DNA of 64,000 nt from an uncultured Porphyromonadaceae bacterium (GCA_900548875.1 URMA01000002.1:21301-85300), one strand, 5' to 3'. Shown: positions 18,970-29,542, counted from the first letter of the stretch. Notes: generated by a model from the sequence alone, not told the origin. Numbers and translations are program-made.

Positions 18970-19575
18970 GTGCCGGCGACAGTAAAATCAATCGAGTACG
19001 ATCCGAACCGTTCGGCTCGTATCGCATTGCTCTATTACGTTGATGGTTCAAAGGCGTACATAATTGCACCCAACGGTTTGCAAGTTGGCGCTACAGTTAT
19101 GAGTGGGGAGAACGCCGCACCTGAGGTGGGGAACGCTCTTCCACTAAGCAAAATACCTGTTGGTACTTTAATTCATAACATTGAATTGCGTCCTGGTCAG
19201 GGAGCCTTCATGGTTCGTTCGGCCGGTACGTTTGCACAGCTGACTTCTCGCGACGGCGACTACGCAATCGTTAAGTTGCCTTCAGGAGAAACTCGTAAAA
19301 TTTTGGCTACTTGTAAAGCTACAGTTGGTGTAGTTGGCAACTCTGACCACGCATTGGAACGCTCTGGTAAGGCCGGCCGTTCTCGCTGGTTGGGTCTTCG
19401 TCCTCGCAACCGTGGTGTTGTTATGAACCCGGTTGATCACCCGATGGGTGGTGGTGAAGGACGTGCTTCCGGAGGTCACCCACGTTCACGTAAAGGCTTG
19501 TATGCTAAGGGTCTTAAGACACGTGCACCTAAGAAGCATTCTTCAAAGTATATTATTGAAAGAAGAAAAAAGTAA
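18970..19575 (+). CDS. rplB: 50S ribosomal protein L2, C-terminal part (frameshifted)
   Basis: 201 residues from a GTG, all L2: the RNA-binding and peptidyl-transferase-associated domains, including [17 protein letters not shown], the [13 protein letters not shown] loop with the conserved His near the catalytic centre, and a basic tail. The restored frame extends back to about 18919 and joins the N-terminal part. The GTG at 18970 is not a real start; there is no ribosome-binding site and the codons before it ([11 protein letters not shown]) are conserved L2. Confidence 0.85.
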   Translation: MPATVKSIEYDPNRSARIALLYYVDGSKAYIIAPNGLQVGATVMSGENAAPEVGNALPLSKIPVGTLIHNIELRPGQGAFMVRSAGTFAQLTSRDGDYAIVKLPSGETRKILATCKATVGVVGNSDHALERSGKAGRSRWLGLRPRNRGVVMNPVDHPMGGGEGRASGGHPRSRKGLYAKGLKTRAPKKHSSKYIIERRKK

Positions 19576-19595
19576 ACTAACTAATTAGTAGATTT

Positions 19596-19865
19596 ATGAG
19601 TCGATCATTAAAAAAGGGCCCATACATTAGCGTTAAGCTTGACAAGAAGGTGGCAGCAATGGAAGCAACTGGCAAGAAGTCTGTAATCAAGACTTGGTCG
19701 CGTGCTTCAATGATTGCTCCGGAATTTGTAGGTCACACTTTCGCTGTGCACAATGGAAATAAATTTATCCCGGTATATGTTACTGAAAACATGGTAGGTC
19801 ACAAATTGGGCGAATTCGCTCCGACACGTATCTTCCGTGGCCATGCTGGTAACAAGAAAAAATAA
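19596..19865 (+). CDS. rpsS: 30S ribosomal protein S19
   Basis: 89 residues. S19 forms the 30S head with S13 and contacts tRNA. Seen: [19 protein letters not shown] and [20 protein letters not shown], both family signatures. Confidence 0.97.
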   Translation: MSRSLKKGPYISVKLDKKVAAMEATGKKSVIKTWSRASMIAPEFVGHTFAVHNGNKFIPVYVTENMVGHKLGEFAPTRIFRGHAGNKKK

Positions 19866-19911
19866 TGGGCAGGGATAACAGTTTTTTAGAAATAAAAAAG
19901 AATTAAATACA

Positions 19912-20325
19912 ATGGGTGTAAGAAAAAGAAACTCAGCCGAAAAAATAAAAGAAGCTCAAAAGGCTTTGTGTGGCGCAAAGCTCCGCAACGTGCCTTCTTC
20001 TCCCCGTAAAATGCGCTTGGTAGCTGACATGGTACGCGGTATGGAGGTGTTCAAAGCATTGGGCGTTCTCAAGTTCTCAAATAAGGAAGCTGCTGCTAAA
20101 GTTGAAAAGCTGCTTCGCTCGGCAATCGCCAACTGGGAACAAAAAAACGAGCGTAAAGCTGAAAACGGAGAGTTGTACATTAACACAATCTTTGTAGATT
20201 GCGCTCCGATGTTGAAGCGTTTACGCACAGCTCCTCAAGGTAGAGGATACAGAATCCGTAAACGTTCAAACCACGTTACATTGTTCATCGGTACTAAAGA
20301 TAATAACGCTAAAAAGGAAGCATAG
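19912..20325 (+). CDS. rplV: 50S ribosomal protein L22
   Basis: 137 residues. L22 lines the exit tunnel with L4; its beta-hairpin tip is a macrolide-resistance site. The hairpin region [20 protein letters not shown] is intact. It ends 3 bases before rpsC. Confidence 0.96.
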   Translation: MGVRKRNSAEKIKEAQKALCGAKLRNVPSSPRKMRLVADMVRGMEVFKALGVLKFSNKEAAAKVEKLLRSAIANWEQKNERKAENGELYINTIFVDCAPMLKRLRTAPQGRGYRIRKRSNHVTLFIGTKDNNAKKEA

Positions 20326-20328
20326 GAA

Positions 20329-21072
20329 ATGGGACAGAAAGTAAATCCAATAAGCAATCGCTTAGGCATCATCAGAGGTTGGGATTCTAACTGGATCGGA
20401 AAAGATGGTGGTAGAAATTACGGTGATTATTTGCTTGAGGACTCAAAGATCCGTAAGTATCTTAATGCTCGCCTGGCAAAAGCAAGTGTATCTCGTATCG
20501 TTATTGAAAGAACTCTCAAGCTTATCACAATCACCGTATGCACATCGCGTCCGGGCTTGATCATCGGTAAGGGCGGTCAGGAAGTTGACAAGCTGAAAGA
20601 AGAGTTGAAGAAGATCACTGACAAGGATGTTCAGATTAATATCTTCGAAGTTAAGCGTCCGGAATTGGATGCACAGATCGTAGCAAGCAATATCGCCCGT
20701 CAGATTGAAGGCAAAATCGCTTACCGTCGTGCCGTTAAGATGGCTATCGCATCCACTATGCGTGCCAACGCTGAAGGTATCAAGGTTCAAGTGAGCGGCC
20801 GTTTGAACGGTGCTGAAATGGCTCGTTCCGAAATGTTCAAAGAAGGACGTACTCCGCTACACACACTCCGCGCAGATATCGACTACGCTTTGGTTGAAGC
20901 TTTGACTAAGGTTGGTATCGTAGGTGTTAAAGTTTGGATTTGCCGCGGCGAAGTTTACGGCAAACGCGACTTGGCTCCTTCGTTCGTCAACAATTCAAAG
21001 GAAAACCGTGGAGGCAATAACGGTGGTGGCCGTGGCAAAAAAGGCGGCTTCCGTGAGAAGAACAAAAAATAA
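20329..21072 (+). CDS. rpsC: 30S ribosomal protein S3
   Basis: 247 residues. S3 has mRNA helicase activity at the mRNA entry channel with S4 and S5. The KH domain motif [16 protein letters not shown] is present. The C-terminus ends in a glycine/lysine-rich tail ([20 protein letters not shown]), common in this phylum. Confidence 0.97.
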   Translation: MGQKVNPISNRLGIIRGWDSNWIGKDGGRNYGDYLLEDSKIRKYLNARLAKASVSRIVIERTLKLITITVCTSRPGLIIGKGGQEVDKLKEELKKITDKDVQINIFEVKRPELDAQIVASNIARQIEGKIAYRRAVKMAIASTMRANAEGIKVQVSGRLNGAEMARSEMFKEGRTPLHTLRADIDYALVEALTKVGIVGVKVWICRGEVYGKRDLAPSFVNNSKENRGGNNGGGRGKKGGFREKNKK

Positions 21073-21098
21073 TCTAACCGACTTGAAATTACAGAACA

Positions 21099-21530
21099 AT
21101 GTTACAACCAAAGAAAACTAAATTCAGAAGACAACAAAAAGGCCGTATGAAGGGCTTGGCTCATCGCGGCAATCAGTTGGCTTTTGGTTCGTTCGGTATA
21201 AAGTCACTGGAATCTAAATGGATTACAGGCCGTCAGATTGAAGCGGCTCGTGTGGCAGTGACACGTTATATGCAACGTCAGGGTCAAATCTGGATTCGCA
21301 TCTTCCCTGACAAACCAATCACTAAGAAGCCTGCTGAAGTGCGTATGGGTAAAGGTAAAGGTAACCCTGAAGGTTTCGTATTCCCTATTACTCCGGGACG
21401 TATCTTGATCGAAGTCGAAGGCGTTAGCTACGACGTTGCCAAGGAAGCATTGCGCTTGGCTGCACAGAAGCTGCCTGTGACTACTAAGTTTATCGTAAGA
21501 CGTGATTATGATCCAACTCAAAATGTGTAA
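21099..21530 (+). CDS. rplP: 50S ribosomal protein L16
   Basis: 143 residues. L16 positions A-site tRNA and is added late in 50S assembly. The segments [16 protein letters not shown] and [17 protein letters not shown] are family signatures; the Arg in MGKGKG-type loop is the usual hydroxylation region in some bacteria. Confidence 0.96.
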   Translation: MLQPKKTKFRRQQKGRMKGLAHRGNQLAFGSFGIKSLESKWITGRQIEAARVAVTRYMQRQGQIWIRIFPDKPITKKPAEVRMGKGKGNPEGFVFPITPGRILIEVEGVSYDVAKEALRLAAQKLPVTTKFIVRRDYDPTQNV

Positions 21531-21537
21531 TTAGGTT

Positions 21538-21735
21538 ATGAAGAAGGAAGAAATCAAAGAACTTGGCACTAAGGAATTGCTTGAGCGCCTCGAAGTAGCA
21601 GAAAAGGAATATCTGCAGACAAAGATCAATCACTCTATTTCTCCCCTTGACAATCCCGCAAAGATTACACAGGACAGAAGAATGATTGCACGTATGAAGA
21701 CAGAATTGCGTAAACGTGAACTTAACGAAAAATAA
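21538..21735 (+). CDS. rpmC: 50S ribosomal protein L29
   Basis: 65 residues of two helices, the complete length for L29, which lies near the tunnel exit beside L23. Seen: [19 protein letters not shown] and [20 protein letters not shown]. It is placed between rplP and rpsQ as in nearly all bacteria. Confidence 0.95.
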   Translation: MKKEEIKELGTKELLERLEVAEKEYLQTKINHSISPLDNPAKITQDRRMIARMKTELRKRELNEK

Positions 21736-21746
21736 TCCCAAGTAAC

Positions 21747-22004
21747 ATGGAAAAAAGAAATTTGAGAAAAGAAAGAGTTGGGGTTGTTTCCAGTAACAAG
21801 GGTGATAAGACAATCACTGTAGCTGTTAAGTGGAAGGAAAAACACCCGATTTACGGTAAGTTCGTCAACAAGACGAAAAAATACCACGCTCATGACGAAA
21901 AGAACGAGTGCCACGTAGGCGATACTGTTCGCTTGATGGAAACTCGCCCTTTGAGCAAAACTAAGAGATGGAGACTAGTAGAAATCATCGAAAAAGCTAA
22001 ATAA
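21747..22004 (+). CDS. rpsQ: 30S ribosomal protein S17
   Basis: 85 residues, OB-fold primary binder of 16S rRNA. Seen: [19 protein letters not shown] and [20 protein letters not shown], both typical of S17. It is followed 2 bases later by rplN. Confidence 0.96.
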   Translation: MEKRNLRKERVGVVSSNKGDKTITVAVKWKEKHPIYGKFVNKTKKYHAHDEKNECHVGDTVRLMETRPLSKTKRWRLVEIIEKAK

Positions 22005-22006
22005 TA

Positions 22007-22372
22007 ATGATACAGACTGAATCACGATTGACTGTTGCGGATAACAGCGGTGCTAAAGAAGCATTGTGTATCCACGTATTAGGAGGCACAGGTCGCAGAT
22101 ATGCTACGGTAGGTGACATCATTGTAGTTACGGTGAAGAGCGTCATCCCGTCATCTGATGTGAAGAAAGGAACTGTGTCTAAGGCAGTTGTTGTTAGAAC
22201 AAAGAAGGAAATCCGTCGTCCGGACGGCAGCTACATTCGCTTCGACGACAACGCTTGTGTGTTATTGAATAATGCCGGTGAAATCCGCGGTAGCCGTATC
22301 TTCGGCCCAGTTGCCAGAGAGTTGCGTGCAACTAACATGAAGATTGTCTCATTGGCACCGGAAGTTCTTTAA
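22007..22372 (+). CDS. rplN: 50S ribosomal protein L14
   Basis: 121 residues, standard length. L14 forms part of the bridge to the 30S subunit. Seen: [19 protein letters not shown] and [20 protein letters not shown]. Confidence 0.97.
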   Translation: MIQTESRLTVADNSGAKEALCIHVLGGTGRRYATVGDIIVVTVKSVIPSSDVKKGTVSKAVVVRTKKEIRRPDGSYIRFDDNACVLLNNAGEIRGSRIFGPVARELRATNMKIVSLAPEVL

Positions 22373-22390
22373 TCTCGAAAATTAAAAGAA

Positions 22391-22711
22391 ATGAGCAAAT
22401 TACATATCAAGAAAGGTGATACCGTTTACGTAAACGCCGGTAACGACAAGGGCAAGACGGGCCGTGTGCTTTCCGTTCTTGTTTCTAAGAACAAGGCTAT
22501 TGTTGAAGGTATCAACGTGGTGTCAAAGAGCGCCAAACCAAGTGCAAAGCACCCGCAAGGTGGTATTATCAAAATGGAAGCGCCTGTTCATGTATCTAAC
22601 TTGAATCTTCTTGACCCGAAGAGCGGCAAGCCGACTCGCATCGGTCGCAAGAAAAACGAAGCAGGCAAAACAGTACGTTATTCAAAAAAATCAGGAGAGG
22701 AGATTAAGTAA
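22391..22711 (+). CDS. rplX: 50S ribosomal protein L24
   Basis: 106 residues. L24 initiates 50S assembly and carries a KOW motif ([20 protein letters not shown]). Its stop overlaps the rplE start by one base (TAATG). Confidence 0.96.
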   Translation: MSKLHIKKGDTVYVNAGNDKGKTGRVLSVLVSKNKAIVEGINVVSKSAKPSAKHPQGGIIKMEAPVHVSNLNLLDPKSGKPTRIGRKKNEAGKTVRYSKKSGEEIK

Positions 22712-23259
22712 TGAGCAGCGCAACTCTTAAAAAAGACTATACTGAAAGAATCGTACCGGCTCTTGAGAAAGAGTTCAACTATACTTCGGTGATGCAGGTT
22801 CCACGCCTGACTAAGATTGTTATCAATCAAGGTTTGGGTATGGCAACTGCCGACAAGAAAGTTATTGAGACAGCCATCAACGAGCTTACAGCCATCACAG
22901 GTCAGAAAGCCGTTCCGACATTGTCGAAGAAGGATATCTCAAACTTCAAGGTACGTAAGAAAATGCCGATCGGTGTGCGTGTAACTTTGCGTCGCGACCG
23001 CATGTATGAATTCTTGGAACGCCTTATCCGTATCGCGTTGCCTCGTATCCGCGACTTCAAGGGTATCGAGGGCAAGTTGGACGGCCGTGGCAACTACACT
23101 TTGGGTATCACTGAGCAAATCATTTTCCCGGAAATCAACATCGATACTATTTCCAAGTTGATGGGTATGAACATCACATTCGTGACTACAGCTCAGACTG
23201 ACGAAGAAGGTTATGCCTTGTTGAAACAATTCGGTTTACCATTTAAGAACGCTAAATAA
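22711..23259 (+). CDS. rplE: 50S ribosomal protein L5
   Basis: 182 residues. L5 binds 5S rRNA and contacts the P-site tRNA. The motifs [35 protein letters not shown] and [15 protein letters not shown] are conserved. Translation is probably coupled to rplX. Confidence 0.97.
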   Translation: MSSATLKKDYTERIVPALEKEFNYTSVMQVPRLTKIVINQGLGMATADKKVIETAINELTAITGQKAVPTLSKKDISNFKVRKKMPIGVRVTLRRDRMYEFLERLIRIALPRIRDFKGIEGKLDGRGNYTLGITEQIIFPEINIDTISKLMGMNITFVTTAQTDEEGYALLKQFGLPFKNAK

Positions 23260-23268
23260 TCGAGAGAT

Positions 23269-23568
23269 ATGGCAAAAGAATCAATGAAAGCTCGCGAGGT
23301 GAAGAGAGCTAAACTCGTAGCCAAGTATGCAGAGAAACGTGCAGCGTTGAAAAAGATTGTAAACACAGGTGATCCTGCAGAAGCATTCGAAGCAGCTCAG
23401 AAGTTGCAGTCAATTCCTAAGAATGCCAATCCAATCCGCATGCACAACCGTTGCAAACTGACTGGTCGTCCAAAAGGATATATCCGTCAGTTCGGTATCT
23501 CCAGAATTCAATTCCGCGAAATGGCTTCAGCAGGTTTGATTCCTGGAGTAAAGAAAGCTAGCTGGTAA
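23269..23568 (+). CDS. rpsN: 30S ribosomal protein S14
   Basis: 99 residues, the long form without the zinc-binding CxxC pairs. The C-terminal signature [19 protein letters not shown] is intact. A stretch at about residues 34-44 ([11 protein letters not shown]) makes it about ten residues longer than the 89-residue form I recall from Bacteroides. Confidence 0.95.
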   Translation: MAKESMKAREVKRAKLVAKYAEKRAALKKIVNTGDPAEAFEAAQKLQSIPKNANPIRMHNRCKLTGRPKGYIRQFGISRIQFREMASAGLIPGVKKASW

Positions 23569-23642
23569 TACGCGACACGAGAAAAAGAAATTAGTATTAA
23601 ATATTGTCCGGAACTATCCGGATCAATTTAAACAAAAATAAT

Positions 23643-24041
23643 ATGACTGATCCAATAGCAGATTATTTGACAAGATTGAGGAATGCCATTAAGGCACAGC
23701 ACCGTGTGGTAGAAGTGCCTGCCTCAAACTTGAAGAAAGAGATTACAAAAATTCTCTTCGAAAAAGGCTATATTCTTAACTACAAGTTTATAGAAGGTGA
23801 AACCCCTGGAGGCACAATCAAGATTGCCTTGAAGTATGACCCGATTGACAAGGTGAACGCTATCAAATGCCTGAAGCGTGTTTCCCGTCCGGGTTTGCGT
23901 CAATATACCGGCTACAAAGACATGCCGCGAGTTTTGAATGGTTTGGGTATCGCTATCCTTTCTACTTCGAAAGGAATCATGACCAATAAGGAAGCAGCAG
24001 CTCAAAAGATTGGTGGCGAAGTTCTATGTTATATCTATTAA
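23643..24041 (+). CDS. rpsH: 30S ribosomal protein S8
   Basis: 132 residues. S8 binds the central domain of 16S rRNA; in E. coli it represses the spc operon. Start ATG 23643 gives the family N-terminus MTDPIADYLTRLRNA; an in-frame TTG at 23604 was rejected because it adds 13 unrelated residues. The 74-base gap before it holds a small hairpin CCGGA/TCCGG (23608-23621). Confidence 0.96.
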   Translation: MTDPIADYLTRLRNAIKAQHRVVEVPASNLKKEITKILFEKGYILNYKFIEGETPGGTIKIALKYDPIDKVNAIKCLKRVSRPGLRQYTGYKDMPRVLNGLGIAILSTSKGIMTNKEAAAQKIGGEVLCYIY

Positions 24042-24059
24042 TGAAAAGGAGGTATTGTT

Positions 24060-24614
24060 ATGTCAAGAATTGGTAAAGCTCCGATCGTAATACCTGCCGG
24101 TGTTACTGTAAAGGTAGACAATAATGTAGTAACTGTTAAAGGTCCTAAGGGTGAACTTACTCAGGACTTCCATTCAGAACTTACTGTAGCTTTGGAAGAC
24201 AACCACATCGTTGTAACTCGTCCGTCTGATTCTATCGAACACCGTTCACAGCACGGATTGGTTCGCGCTTTGATCCACAACATGGTTGTCGGCGTTTCCG
24301 AAGGCTACAAAAAGGAAATGGAATTGGTTGGTGTGGGCTACCGCGCAACTTCAAACGGTCAAGTTCTCGAGTTGTCACTCGGCTACTCACACGCTATATA
24401 TTTCAAGCTCCCGCCGGAAGTGAAGGTAGAAGCTAAGACTGAGAGAAATAAAAACCCGTTGATCATACTTGAATCTTGCGACAAGCAGTTGCTTGGCCAG
24501 GTTTGTGCTAAGATCCGTTCATTGCGCAAACCGGAACCTTACAAGGGTAAAGGTATCAAGTTTGTTGGCGAAATTATTCGTCGCAAGTCAGGTAAATCGG
24601 CAAGTGCTAAATAA
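24060..24614 (+). CDS. rplF: 50S ribosomal protein L6
   Basis: 184 residues with two repeats of the L6 fold. The C-terminal signature [20 protein letters not shown] is present. A strong Shine-Dalgarno, AAAGGAGG (24045-24052), precedes the start, unusual for this phylum. Confidence 0.97.
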   Translation: MSRIGKAPIVIPAGVTVKVDNNVVTVKGPKGELTQDFHSELTVALEDNHIVVTRPSDSIEHRSQHGLVRALIHNMVVGVSEGYKKEMELVGVGYRATSNGQVLELSLGYSHAIYFKLPPEVKVEAKTERNKNPLIILESCDKQLLGQVCAKIRSLRKPEPYKGKGIKFVGEIIRRKSGKSASAK

Positions 24615-24628
24615 AATTTGAGACGATC

Positions 24629-24970
24629 ATGATAACGAAGCAAGAAAGAAGAAATAAAATCAAAACACGTATTCGTGGTAAAGTGTCAGGTACTGCCGAA
24701 CGTCCTCGTATGACCGTGTTTAGAAGCAACAAGCAAATCTATGTTCAACTCGTTGACGACCTTGAAGGCAAGACTTTGGTTTCTGCATCGTCAAAGGGTA
24801 TTGAAGAAGGAACAAAATCAGAAGTGGCAGCTAAGGTTGGCCAGGCTATCGCTGAAAAGGCTTTGGCAGCAGGCATCACTGAAGTTGTCTTCGACCGTAA
24901 CGGTTACTTGTTCCATGGTAGAGTTAAATCATTGGCAGACGCAGCTCGCAACGGCGGACTTAAATTTTAA
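24629..24970 (+). CDS. rplR: 50S ribosomal protein L18
   Basis: 113 residues. L18 carries 5S rRNA to the 50S subunit with L5. Seen: [20 protein letters not shown] and the C-terminal [20 protein letters not shown]. Confidence 0.96.
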   Translation: MITKQERRNKIKTRIRGKVSGTAERPRMTVFRSNKQIYVQLVDDLEGKTLVSASSKGIEEGTKSEVAAKVGQAIAEKALAAGITEVVFDRNGYLFHGRVKSLADAARNGGLKF

Positions 24971-24975
24971 CGATT

Positions 24976-25491
24976 ATGAAGAGAAATAACAGAGTAAAAT
25001 CGACAAACGATATCGAATTGAAGGACCGCCTTGTTGCCATCAACCGCGTTACTAAAGTAACAAAGGGTGGTCGTGCCTTCAGCTTCTCTGCAATTGTTGT
25101 TGTAGGTAACGAAAACGGCATTGTAGGCTGGGGTCTTGGCAAAGCGAACGAAGTGACAGCAGCCATCGCTAAGGGTGTTGAAGCAGCTAAGAAGAACTTG
25201 ATTCGCGTACCGGTTCACAAAGGAACAATTCCTCACGAACAGGCTGCTAAATTCGGCGGATCACAAGTTATCTTGAAACCTGCATCTCACGGTACCGGTG
25301 TTAAGGCTGGTGGTGCTATGCGTGCAGTATTGGAGAGTGTCGGCATTACAGACGTTCTTGCAAAGTCAAAGGGTAGCTCTAACCCTCACAACTTGGTGAA
25401 GGCTACTTTCAATGCGCTCGACGAAATGCGCAGCCCGATGACAGTGGCTCAGAACCGCGGTGTGTCGTTAGATGTAGTGTTTAATGGTTAA
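24976..25491 (+). CDS. rpsE: 30S ribosomal protein S5
   Basis: 171 residues. S5 works in decoding accuracy and mRNA unwinding at the entry channel. The double-stranded-RNA-like N-terminal domain ([14 protein letters not shown] segment [20 protein letters not shown]) and GVGKANEV-type loop [15 protein letters not shown] are present. It starts 6 bases after rplR. Confidence 0.97.
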   Translation: MKRNNRVKSTNDIELKDRLVAINRVTKVTKGGRAFSFSAIVVVGNENGIVGWGLGKANEVTAAIAKGVEAAKKNLIRVPVHKGTIPHEQAAKFGGSQVILKPASHGTGVKAGGAMRAVLESVGITDVLAKSKGSSNPHNLVKATFNALDEMRSPMTVAQNRGVSLDVVFNG

Positions 25492-25502
25492 TAATGAAAA
25501 TT

Positions 25503-25682
25503 ATGGCGACTATTAAGATTAAGCAAACAAAGAGCAGAATCAACTGCCCGGCTGTGCAAAAGAGAACTCTCGACGCACTTGGATTGAGAAAAATGAATCA
25601 AGTTGTGGAGAAGGAAGCTACTCCGCAAATCTTGGGAATGGTAAAACGAGTTCGTCACCTTGTAGAAGTAACGAACGCATAA
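25503..25682 (+). CDS. rpmD: 50S ribosomal protein L30
   Basis: 59 residues, the compact single-domain L30 (MATIKIKQTKSRINCP; RKMNQVVEKEATPQILGMV). An in-frame ATG at 25494 would add Met-Lys-Ile; the later ATG at 25503 matches the usual L30 N-terminus and is preferred. Confidence 0.92.
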   Translation: MATIKIKQTKSRINCPAVQKRTLDALGLRKMNQVVEKEATPQILGMVKRVRHLVEVTNA

Positions 25683-25695
25683 TAGAATTAAGAAT

Positions 25696-26142
25696 ATGGA
25701 ATTAAGCAATTTAAAACCAGCTGTTGGTTCTACTGCAACTCGTAAGAGAATCGGTCGCGGACCGGGTTCAGGCAAGGGTGGTACTTCTACTCGTGGTCAT
25801 AAGGGTGCAAAGCAGCGTTCAGGCTACTCTCGCAAGATCGGTTTCGAAGGTGGTCAGATGCCTTTGCAACGCCGTGTGCCGAAATTCGGTTTCAAGAACA
25901 TCAACCGCGTAGAGTATAAAGCAATTAACCTTGTTACTATTGAAGAACTCGCTAAGGCTAAGAATTTGACTAAAGTTACTTTGGCAGATCTTGTTGAAGC
26001 AGGATTCATCTCCGGAAAACAGAAAGTAAAAATCTTGGCCAACGGTGCATTGACAGTTAAAGTCGATGTTGAAGCTAACGCTTTCTCCAAAAAAGCTGAG
26101 GAAGCTATCGTAGCCGCCGGCGGTTCTATTCAAAAACTCTAA
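25696..26142 (+). CDS. rplO: 50S ribosomal protein L15
   Basis: 148 residues. L15 joins late in 50S assembly. The glycine-rich basic N-terminus (KRIGRGPGSGKGGTSTRGHK) and GFEGGQMPLQRRVPKFGF are family hallmarks. It lies 3 bases before secY, the usual order. Confidence 0.97.
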   Translation: MELSNLKPAVGSTATRKRIGRGPGSGKGGTSTRGHKGAKQRSGYSRKIGFEGGQMPLQRRVPKFGFKNINRVEYKAINLVTIEELAKAKNLTKVTLADLVEAGFISGKQKVKILANGALTVKVDVEANAFSKKAEEAIVAAGGSIQKL

Positions 26143-26145
26143 GCA

Positions 26146-27483
26146 ATGAGATTCATTGAGACAATAAAGAACATTAGTAAGATAGAAGATTTGCGCAAGC
26201 GTATTGTCGTAACTTTTCTATTGGTACTAGTATATCGCGTGGGTTGTTATGTGGTTCTGCCAGGTATCAACCCCAGCGAGCTTGATGCCCTCCGTAATTT
26301 TACGGACAGCGGCTTGATGCAGTTGCTCGATATGTTCTCGGGCGGTGCATTCTCGCAGGCGTCAATCTTCGCGCTTGGTATCATGCCTTACATCACGGCT
26401 TCCATCGTGATCCAATTGCTGGGCATGGTGCTGCCTTCTTTCCAGAAGTTGCAGCGTGAAGGCGAAAGCGGACACATGAAGATTAACCAGTACACTCGTT
26501 ATCTGACTGTGCTTATCCTGCTTCTGCAAGCTCCAGCCTACCTGGTTAACCTCCAGGTTCAGGTGAACAGCGCCGGCGGAAATGCTCACTTTGGTTTCTG
26601 GACAATGTTCTATATGATTATCATACTTGCCGCAGGCAGTATGTTCATCATGTGGCTTGGCGAACGCATCACTGACAAAGGTATCGGTAACGGTATTTCG
26701 TTTATCATCCTCGTCGGTATCATCGCCCGTCTGCCGCAGGCTTTCGTTCAGGAATTCAGCAACCGTCTGACTACTGCACAGGGTGGACTTGTAATGTTTG
26801 TTGTGGAAATCGTCGTTCTGTTTGCCGTTATCCTCGGTGCAGTGCTGCTCGTTCAGGGAACTCGCAAGGTGCCCGTTCAGTATGCTAAGCGCATCGTTGG
26901 CAACAAGCAATATGGCGGCGCCCGCCAGTACATCCCGTTGAAGGTGAATGCTGCCGGCGTTATGCCTATCATCTTTGCACAGGCTATCATGTTCATTCCT
27001 TTGACTCTTGCCGGTTTTGGTGCCAAGGGCGAAGGTTCTGCAATTGTCCGTGCATTGACAGACATGACAGGTTTCTGGTATAATTTCATCTATTTCCTGA
27101 TGATTGTGGCCTTCACATACTTCTATACTGCCATCACGGTCCGTCCGACTCAGATGGCTGAAGACATGAAGCGCAACAACGGATTTATTCCGGGTGTCAA
27201 ACCGGGCAAGAAGACTTCCGATTATCTTGACTCAATCATGTCAAGAATCACTCTTCCGGGTTCAATCTTCTTGGGAATAGTTGCCATTATGCCTGCATTC
27301 GCAAACATTTGTGGCGTTAATCACAGTTTTGCACAGTTCTTCGGAGGAACATCATTGCTGATTATCGTTGGTGTTGTGCTTGATACTCTTCAACAGGTTG
27401 AAAGCCACTTGATGATGCACCACTATGACGGTCTGATGAAATCCGGCAAGATAAAAGGTCGTACAACTGGTAGCGGCTATTAA
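26146..27483 (+). CDS. secY: Protein translocase subunit SecY
   Basis: 445 residues with ten membrane helices. SecY is the pore of the SecYEG channel that exports all Sec-dependent proteins, which here include the many signal-peptide proteins in the window. Seen: GIMPYITASIVIQLLGMVLP, the GERITDKGIGNGISFIILVG loop, and the C-terminal YDGLMKSGKIKGR. It follows rplO in the spc cluster. Confidence 0.97.
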   Translation: MRFIETIKNISKIEDLRKRIVVTFLLVLVYRVGCYVVLPGINPSELDALRNFTDSGLMQLLDMFSGGAFSQASIFALGIMPYITASIVIQLLGMVLPSFQKLQREGESGHMKINQYTRYLTVLILLLQAPAYLVNLQVQVNSAGGNAHFGFWTMFYMIIILAAGSMFIMWLGERITDKGIGNGISFIILVGIIARLPQAFVQEFSNRLTTAQGGLVMFVVEIVVLFAVILGAVLLVQGTRKVPVQYAKRIVGNKQYGGARQYIPLKVNAAGVMPIIFAQAIMFIPLTLAGFGAKGEGSAIVRALTDMTGFWYNFIYFLMIVAFTYFYTAITVRPTQMAEDMKRNNGFIPGVKPGKKTSDYLDSIMSRITLPGSIFLGIVAIMPAFANICGVNHSFAQFFGGTSLLIIVGVVLDTLQQVESHLMMHHYDGLMKSGKIKGRTTGSGY

Positions 27484-27499
27484 TCGAAAGGACTATAGA

Positions 27500-28282
27500 A
27501 TGATTTATCTTAAAACAGATGAAGAAATAGAGTTGATGCGTGAAAGTAATCTCCTGGTAGGGAAGACGCTTGGCGAACTTGCCAAGTGGATTGCTCCGGG
27601 GATTACAACGCTGAAGCTTGACAAGATAGCTGAAGAGTTCATTCGCGACAATGGAGGTATCCCGGGTTTTCTCGGTTATGCCGGTTACCCGAACACTCTT
27701 TGTGTGTCAGTCAACGAGGTGATTGTTCACGGAATCCCTTCCAACTACGCCCTTCGTGAAGGCGACATCGTTTCGATCGACTGCGGTGTGGAGAAAAACG
27801 GATTCAACGGCGACTCGGCCTACACGTTCTGCGTGGGGGAGGTCGACGAAAAGGTGAAAGCCTTGCTGCGTACTACCAAGGAGTCGCTCTATGTCGGAAT
27901 TGAGCAGGCTATTGAGGACAACCGCATCGGACATATCAGTCACGCGATACAGGAATACTGCGAATGTCGCGGTTACAGTGTAGTCCGCGAAATGACCGGT
28001 CACGGTATCGGCAAGAAGCTCCATGAGGAGCCAGCCGTTCCCAACTATGGACGCCGCGGTGTCGGTCCGTTGCTGAAAAACGGAATGTGTATCGCCATCG
28101 AGCCGATGATAAATCTCGGCAGCCGCAATATAGTGATTGAGCGTGACGGCTGGACATGCCGTACTAAGGACAGGCAACCCTCTGCTCACTTCGAGCATAC
28201 GATTGCGATCCGCAACGGAAAGGCCGATATCCTTTCTTCATTTGAATTTGTAGAAAACGAATTAAAAGATAAATCAATTTAA
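27500..28282 (+). CDS. map: Methionine aminopeptidase, type I
   Basis: 260 residues. Removes the N-terminal Met from new proteins using two metal ions. The metal ligands fit the family: the two Asp of VSIDCGVEKNGFNGDSA, the His of MTGHGIGKKLHEEP, and the Glu of GMCIAIEPMINLG. It lies between secY and infA; adk, common at this place in other bacteria, is absent. Confidence 0.96.
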   Translation: MIYLKTDEEIELMRESNLLVGKTLGELAKWIAPGITTLKLDKIAEEFIRDNGGIPGFLGYAGYPNTLCVSVNEVIVHGIPSNYALREGDIVSIDCGVEKNGFNGDSAYTFCVGEVDEKVKALLRTTKESLYVGIEQAIEDNRIGHISHAIQEYCECRGYSVVREMTGHGIGKKLHEEPAVPNYGRRGVGPLLKNGMCIAIEPMINLGSRNIVIERDGWTCRTKDRQPSAHFEHTIAIRNGKADILSSFEFVENELKDKSI

Positions 28283-28291
28283 ACGAATTAT

Positions 28292-28510
28292 ATGGCAAAA
28301 CAAGCTGCAATAGAGCAAGACGGAGTAATTGTGGAAGCGTTGTCGAATGCAATGTTCCGTGTAGAACTTGAAAACGGACACGAAATCACCGCCCACATTT
28401 CCGGAAAAATGCGAATGCATTATATTAAAATCCTTCCCGGCGATAAAGTAAGAGTGGAGATGTCACCTTACGATTTGACGAAAGGACGAATTGCTTTTAG
28501 ATATAAATAA
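28292..28510 (+). CDS. infA: Translation initiation factor IF-1
   Basis: 72 residues, exactly the usual size; an OB-fold protein that blocks the A site during initiation. Seen: [20 protein letters not shown] and [19 protein letters not shown]. It lies between map and rpmJ. Confidence 0.97.
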   Translation: MAKQAAIEQDGVIVEALSNAMFRVELENGHEITAHISGKMRMHYIKILPGDKVRVEMSPYDLTKGRIAFRYK

Positions 28511-28522
28511 AACAAAACAGAT

Positions 28523-28639
28523 ATGAAAGTAAGAGCATCAGTTAAGAAACGCACTCCTGACAGCAAAATCGTTAGACGTAAAGGACGTGTATATGTAATT
28601 AACAAGAAAAACCCTAAGTATAAACAACGTCAAGGATAA
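28523..28639 (+). CDS. rpmJ: 50S ribosomal protein L36
   Basis: A 38-residue gene, easy to miss by length cut-offs. It reads [20 protein letters not shown] then [18 protein letters not shown]. The zinc-ligand Cys/His set of the zinc form is missing, so this is the metal-free form. Start ATG 28523 lies 12 bases after infA, stop TAA at 28637-28639, in the usual infA-rpmJ-rpsM order. Confidence 0.96.
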   Translation: MKVRASVKKRTPDSKIVRRKGRVYVINKKNPKYKQRQG

Positions 28640-28673
28640 TTTATTATTTTTGCGAAAAAATTCATTATAGTTT

Positions 28674-29054
28674 ATGGCAGTAAGAATTGTTGGTGTAGAC
28701 TTGCCCCAAAATAAGAGAGGAGAAATTGCCCTGACTTATATCTTTGGCATCGGCCGCAGTGCAGCCAATACAATTTTGGCAAAAGCAGGTGTTGACAAAA
28801 ATATCAAGGTTCAGGACTGGACAGACGCTCAAGCAGCGAAAGTTCGTGAAGTGATCGGCGCAAACTACAAGGTAGAAGGTGACTTGCGCAGCGAAATCCA
28901 ATTGAATATCAAACGTCTGATGGATATCGGTTGCTACCGTGGTATCCGTCACCGTAACGGTTTGCCAGTTCGTGGTCAAAGCACCAAGAACAACGCACGT
29001 ACCCGTAAAGGACGTAAGAAAACAGTTGCTAACAAGAAAAAAGCTACTAAATAA
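28674..29054 (+). CDS. rpsM: 30S ribosomal protein S13
   Basis: 126 residues. S13 lies in the 30S head and bridges to the large subunit. Seen: [20 protein letters not shown] and the basic tail [18 protein letters not shown]. Just upstream TATTTTTG (28645-28652) resembles a -7 element, but no -33 is visible. Confidence 0.97.
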   Translation: MAVRIVGVDLPQNKRGEIALTYIFGIGRSAANTILAKAGVDKNIKVQDWTDAQAAKVREVIGANYKVEGDLRSEIQLNIKRLMDIGCYRGIRHRNGLPVRGQSTKNNARTRKGRKKTVANKKKATK

Positions 29055-29063
29055 GATTAAAGT

Positions 29064-29453
29064 ATGGCAAAAAAGACAGTCGCAGCAAAGAAGAGAAATG
29101 TCAAGGTTGACGCTATGGGTCAACTCCACGTACACTCATCTTTCAATAACATTATCGTGTGCCTAGCTAACAGCGAAGGTCAAGTAATTTCTTGGTCAAG
29201 CGCCGGTAAGATGGGCTTCAGAGGTTCTAAGAAGAACACTCCGTACGCAGCACAGATGGCTGCTCAGGATTGCGCTAAGGTTGCATATGACCTTGGCTTG
29301 CGTAAGGTGAAAGCTTACGTTAAGGGACCAGGTAACGGACGTGAATCTGCTATCCGTACAGTACACGGAGCAGGTATTGAAGTTACAGAGATCATCGATG
29401 TAACTCCGCTTCCACACAATGGATGTCGTCCTCCTAAGAGAAGAAGAGTATAA
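29064..29453 (+). CDS. rpsK: 30S ribosomal protein S11
   Basis: 129 residues. S11 forms the 30S platform near the E site. Seen: [20 protein letters not shown] and [17 protein letters not shown] at the C-terminus. It lies between rpsM and rpsD as in the alpha operon; a structured gap follows. Confidence 0.97.
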   Translation: MAKKTVAAKKRNVKVDAMGQLHVHSSFNNIIVCLANSEGQVISWSSAGKMGFRGSKKNTPYAAQMAAQDCAKVAYDLGLRKVKAYVKGPGNGRESAIRTVHGAGIEVTEIIDVTPLPHNGCRPPKRRRV

Positions 29454-29475
29454 TCTCAGAAATTAGTATTTACCA

Positions 29476-29542
29476 GAATCTTTTGATGTGATTGATTGCA
29501 TTATACCACCTCTCTGCAATCGCGGCTGCACTAAAAAGATTC
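29476..29542 (+). ncRNA. Structured leader of rpsD (candidate S4 autoregulatory RNA)
   Basis: The 124-base gap between rpsK and rpsD folds into two nested perfect stems: an outer one, GAATCTTTT (29476-29484) with AAAAGATTC (29534-29542), and an inner one, GATTGCA (29494-29500) with TGCAATC (29515-29521). Other gaps in this part of the array are 5 to 35 bases. S4 represses its own synthesis in several bacteria by binding such leaders, and Bacteroidia-specific S4 leaders have been proposed as far as I recall; identity with that motif is not tested. Confidence 0.6.
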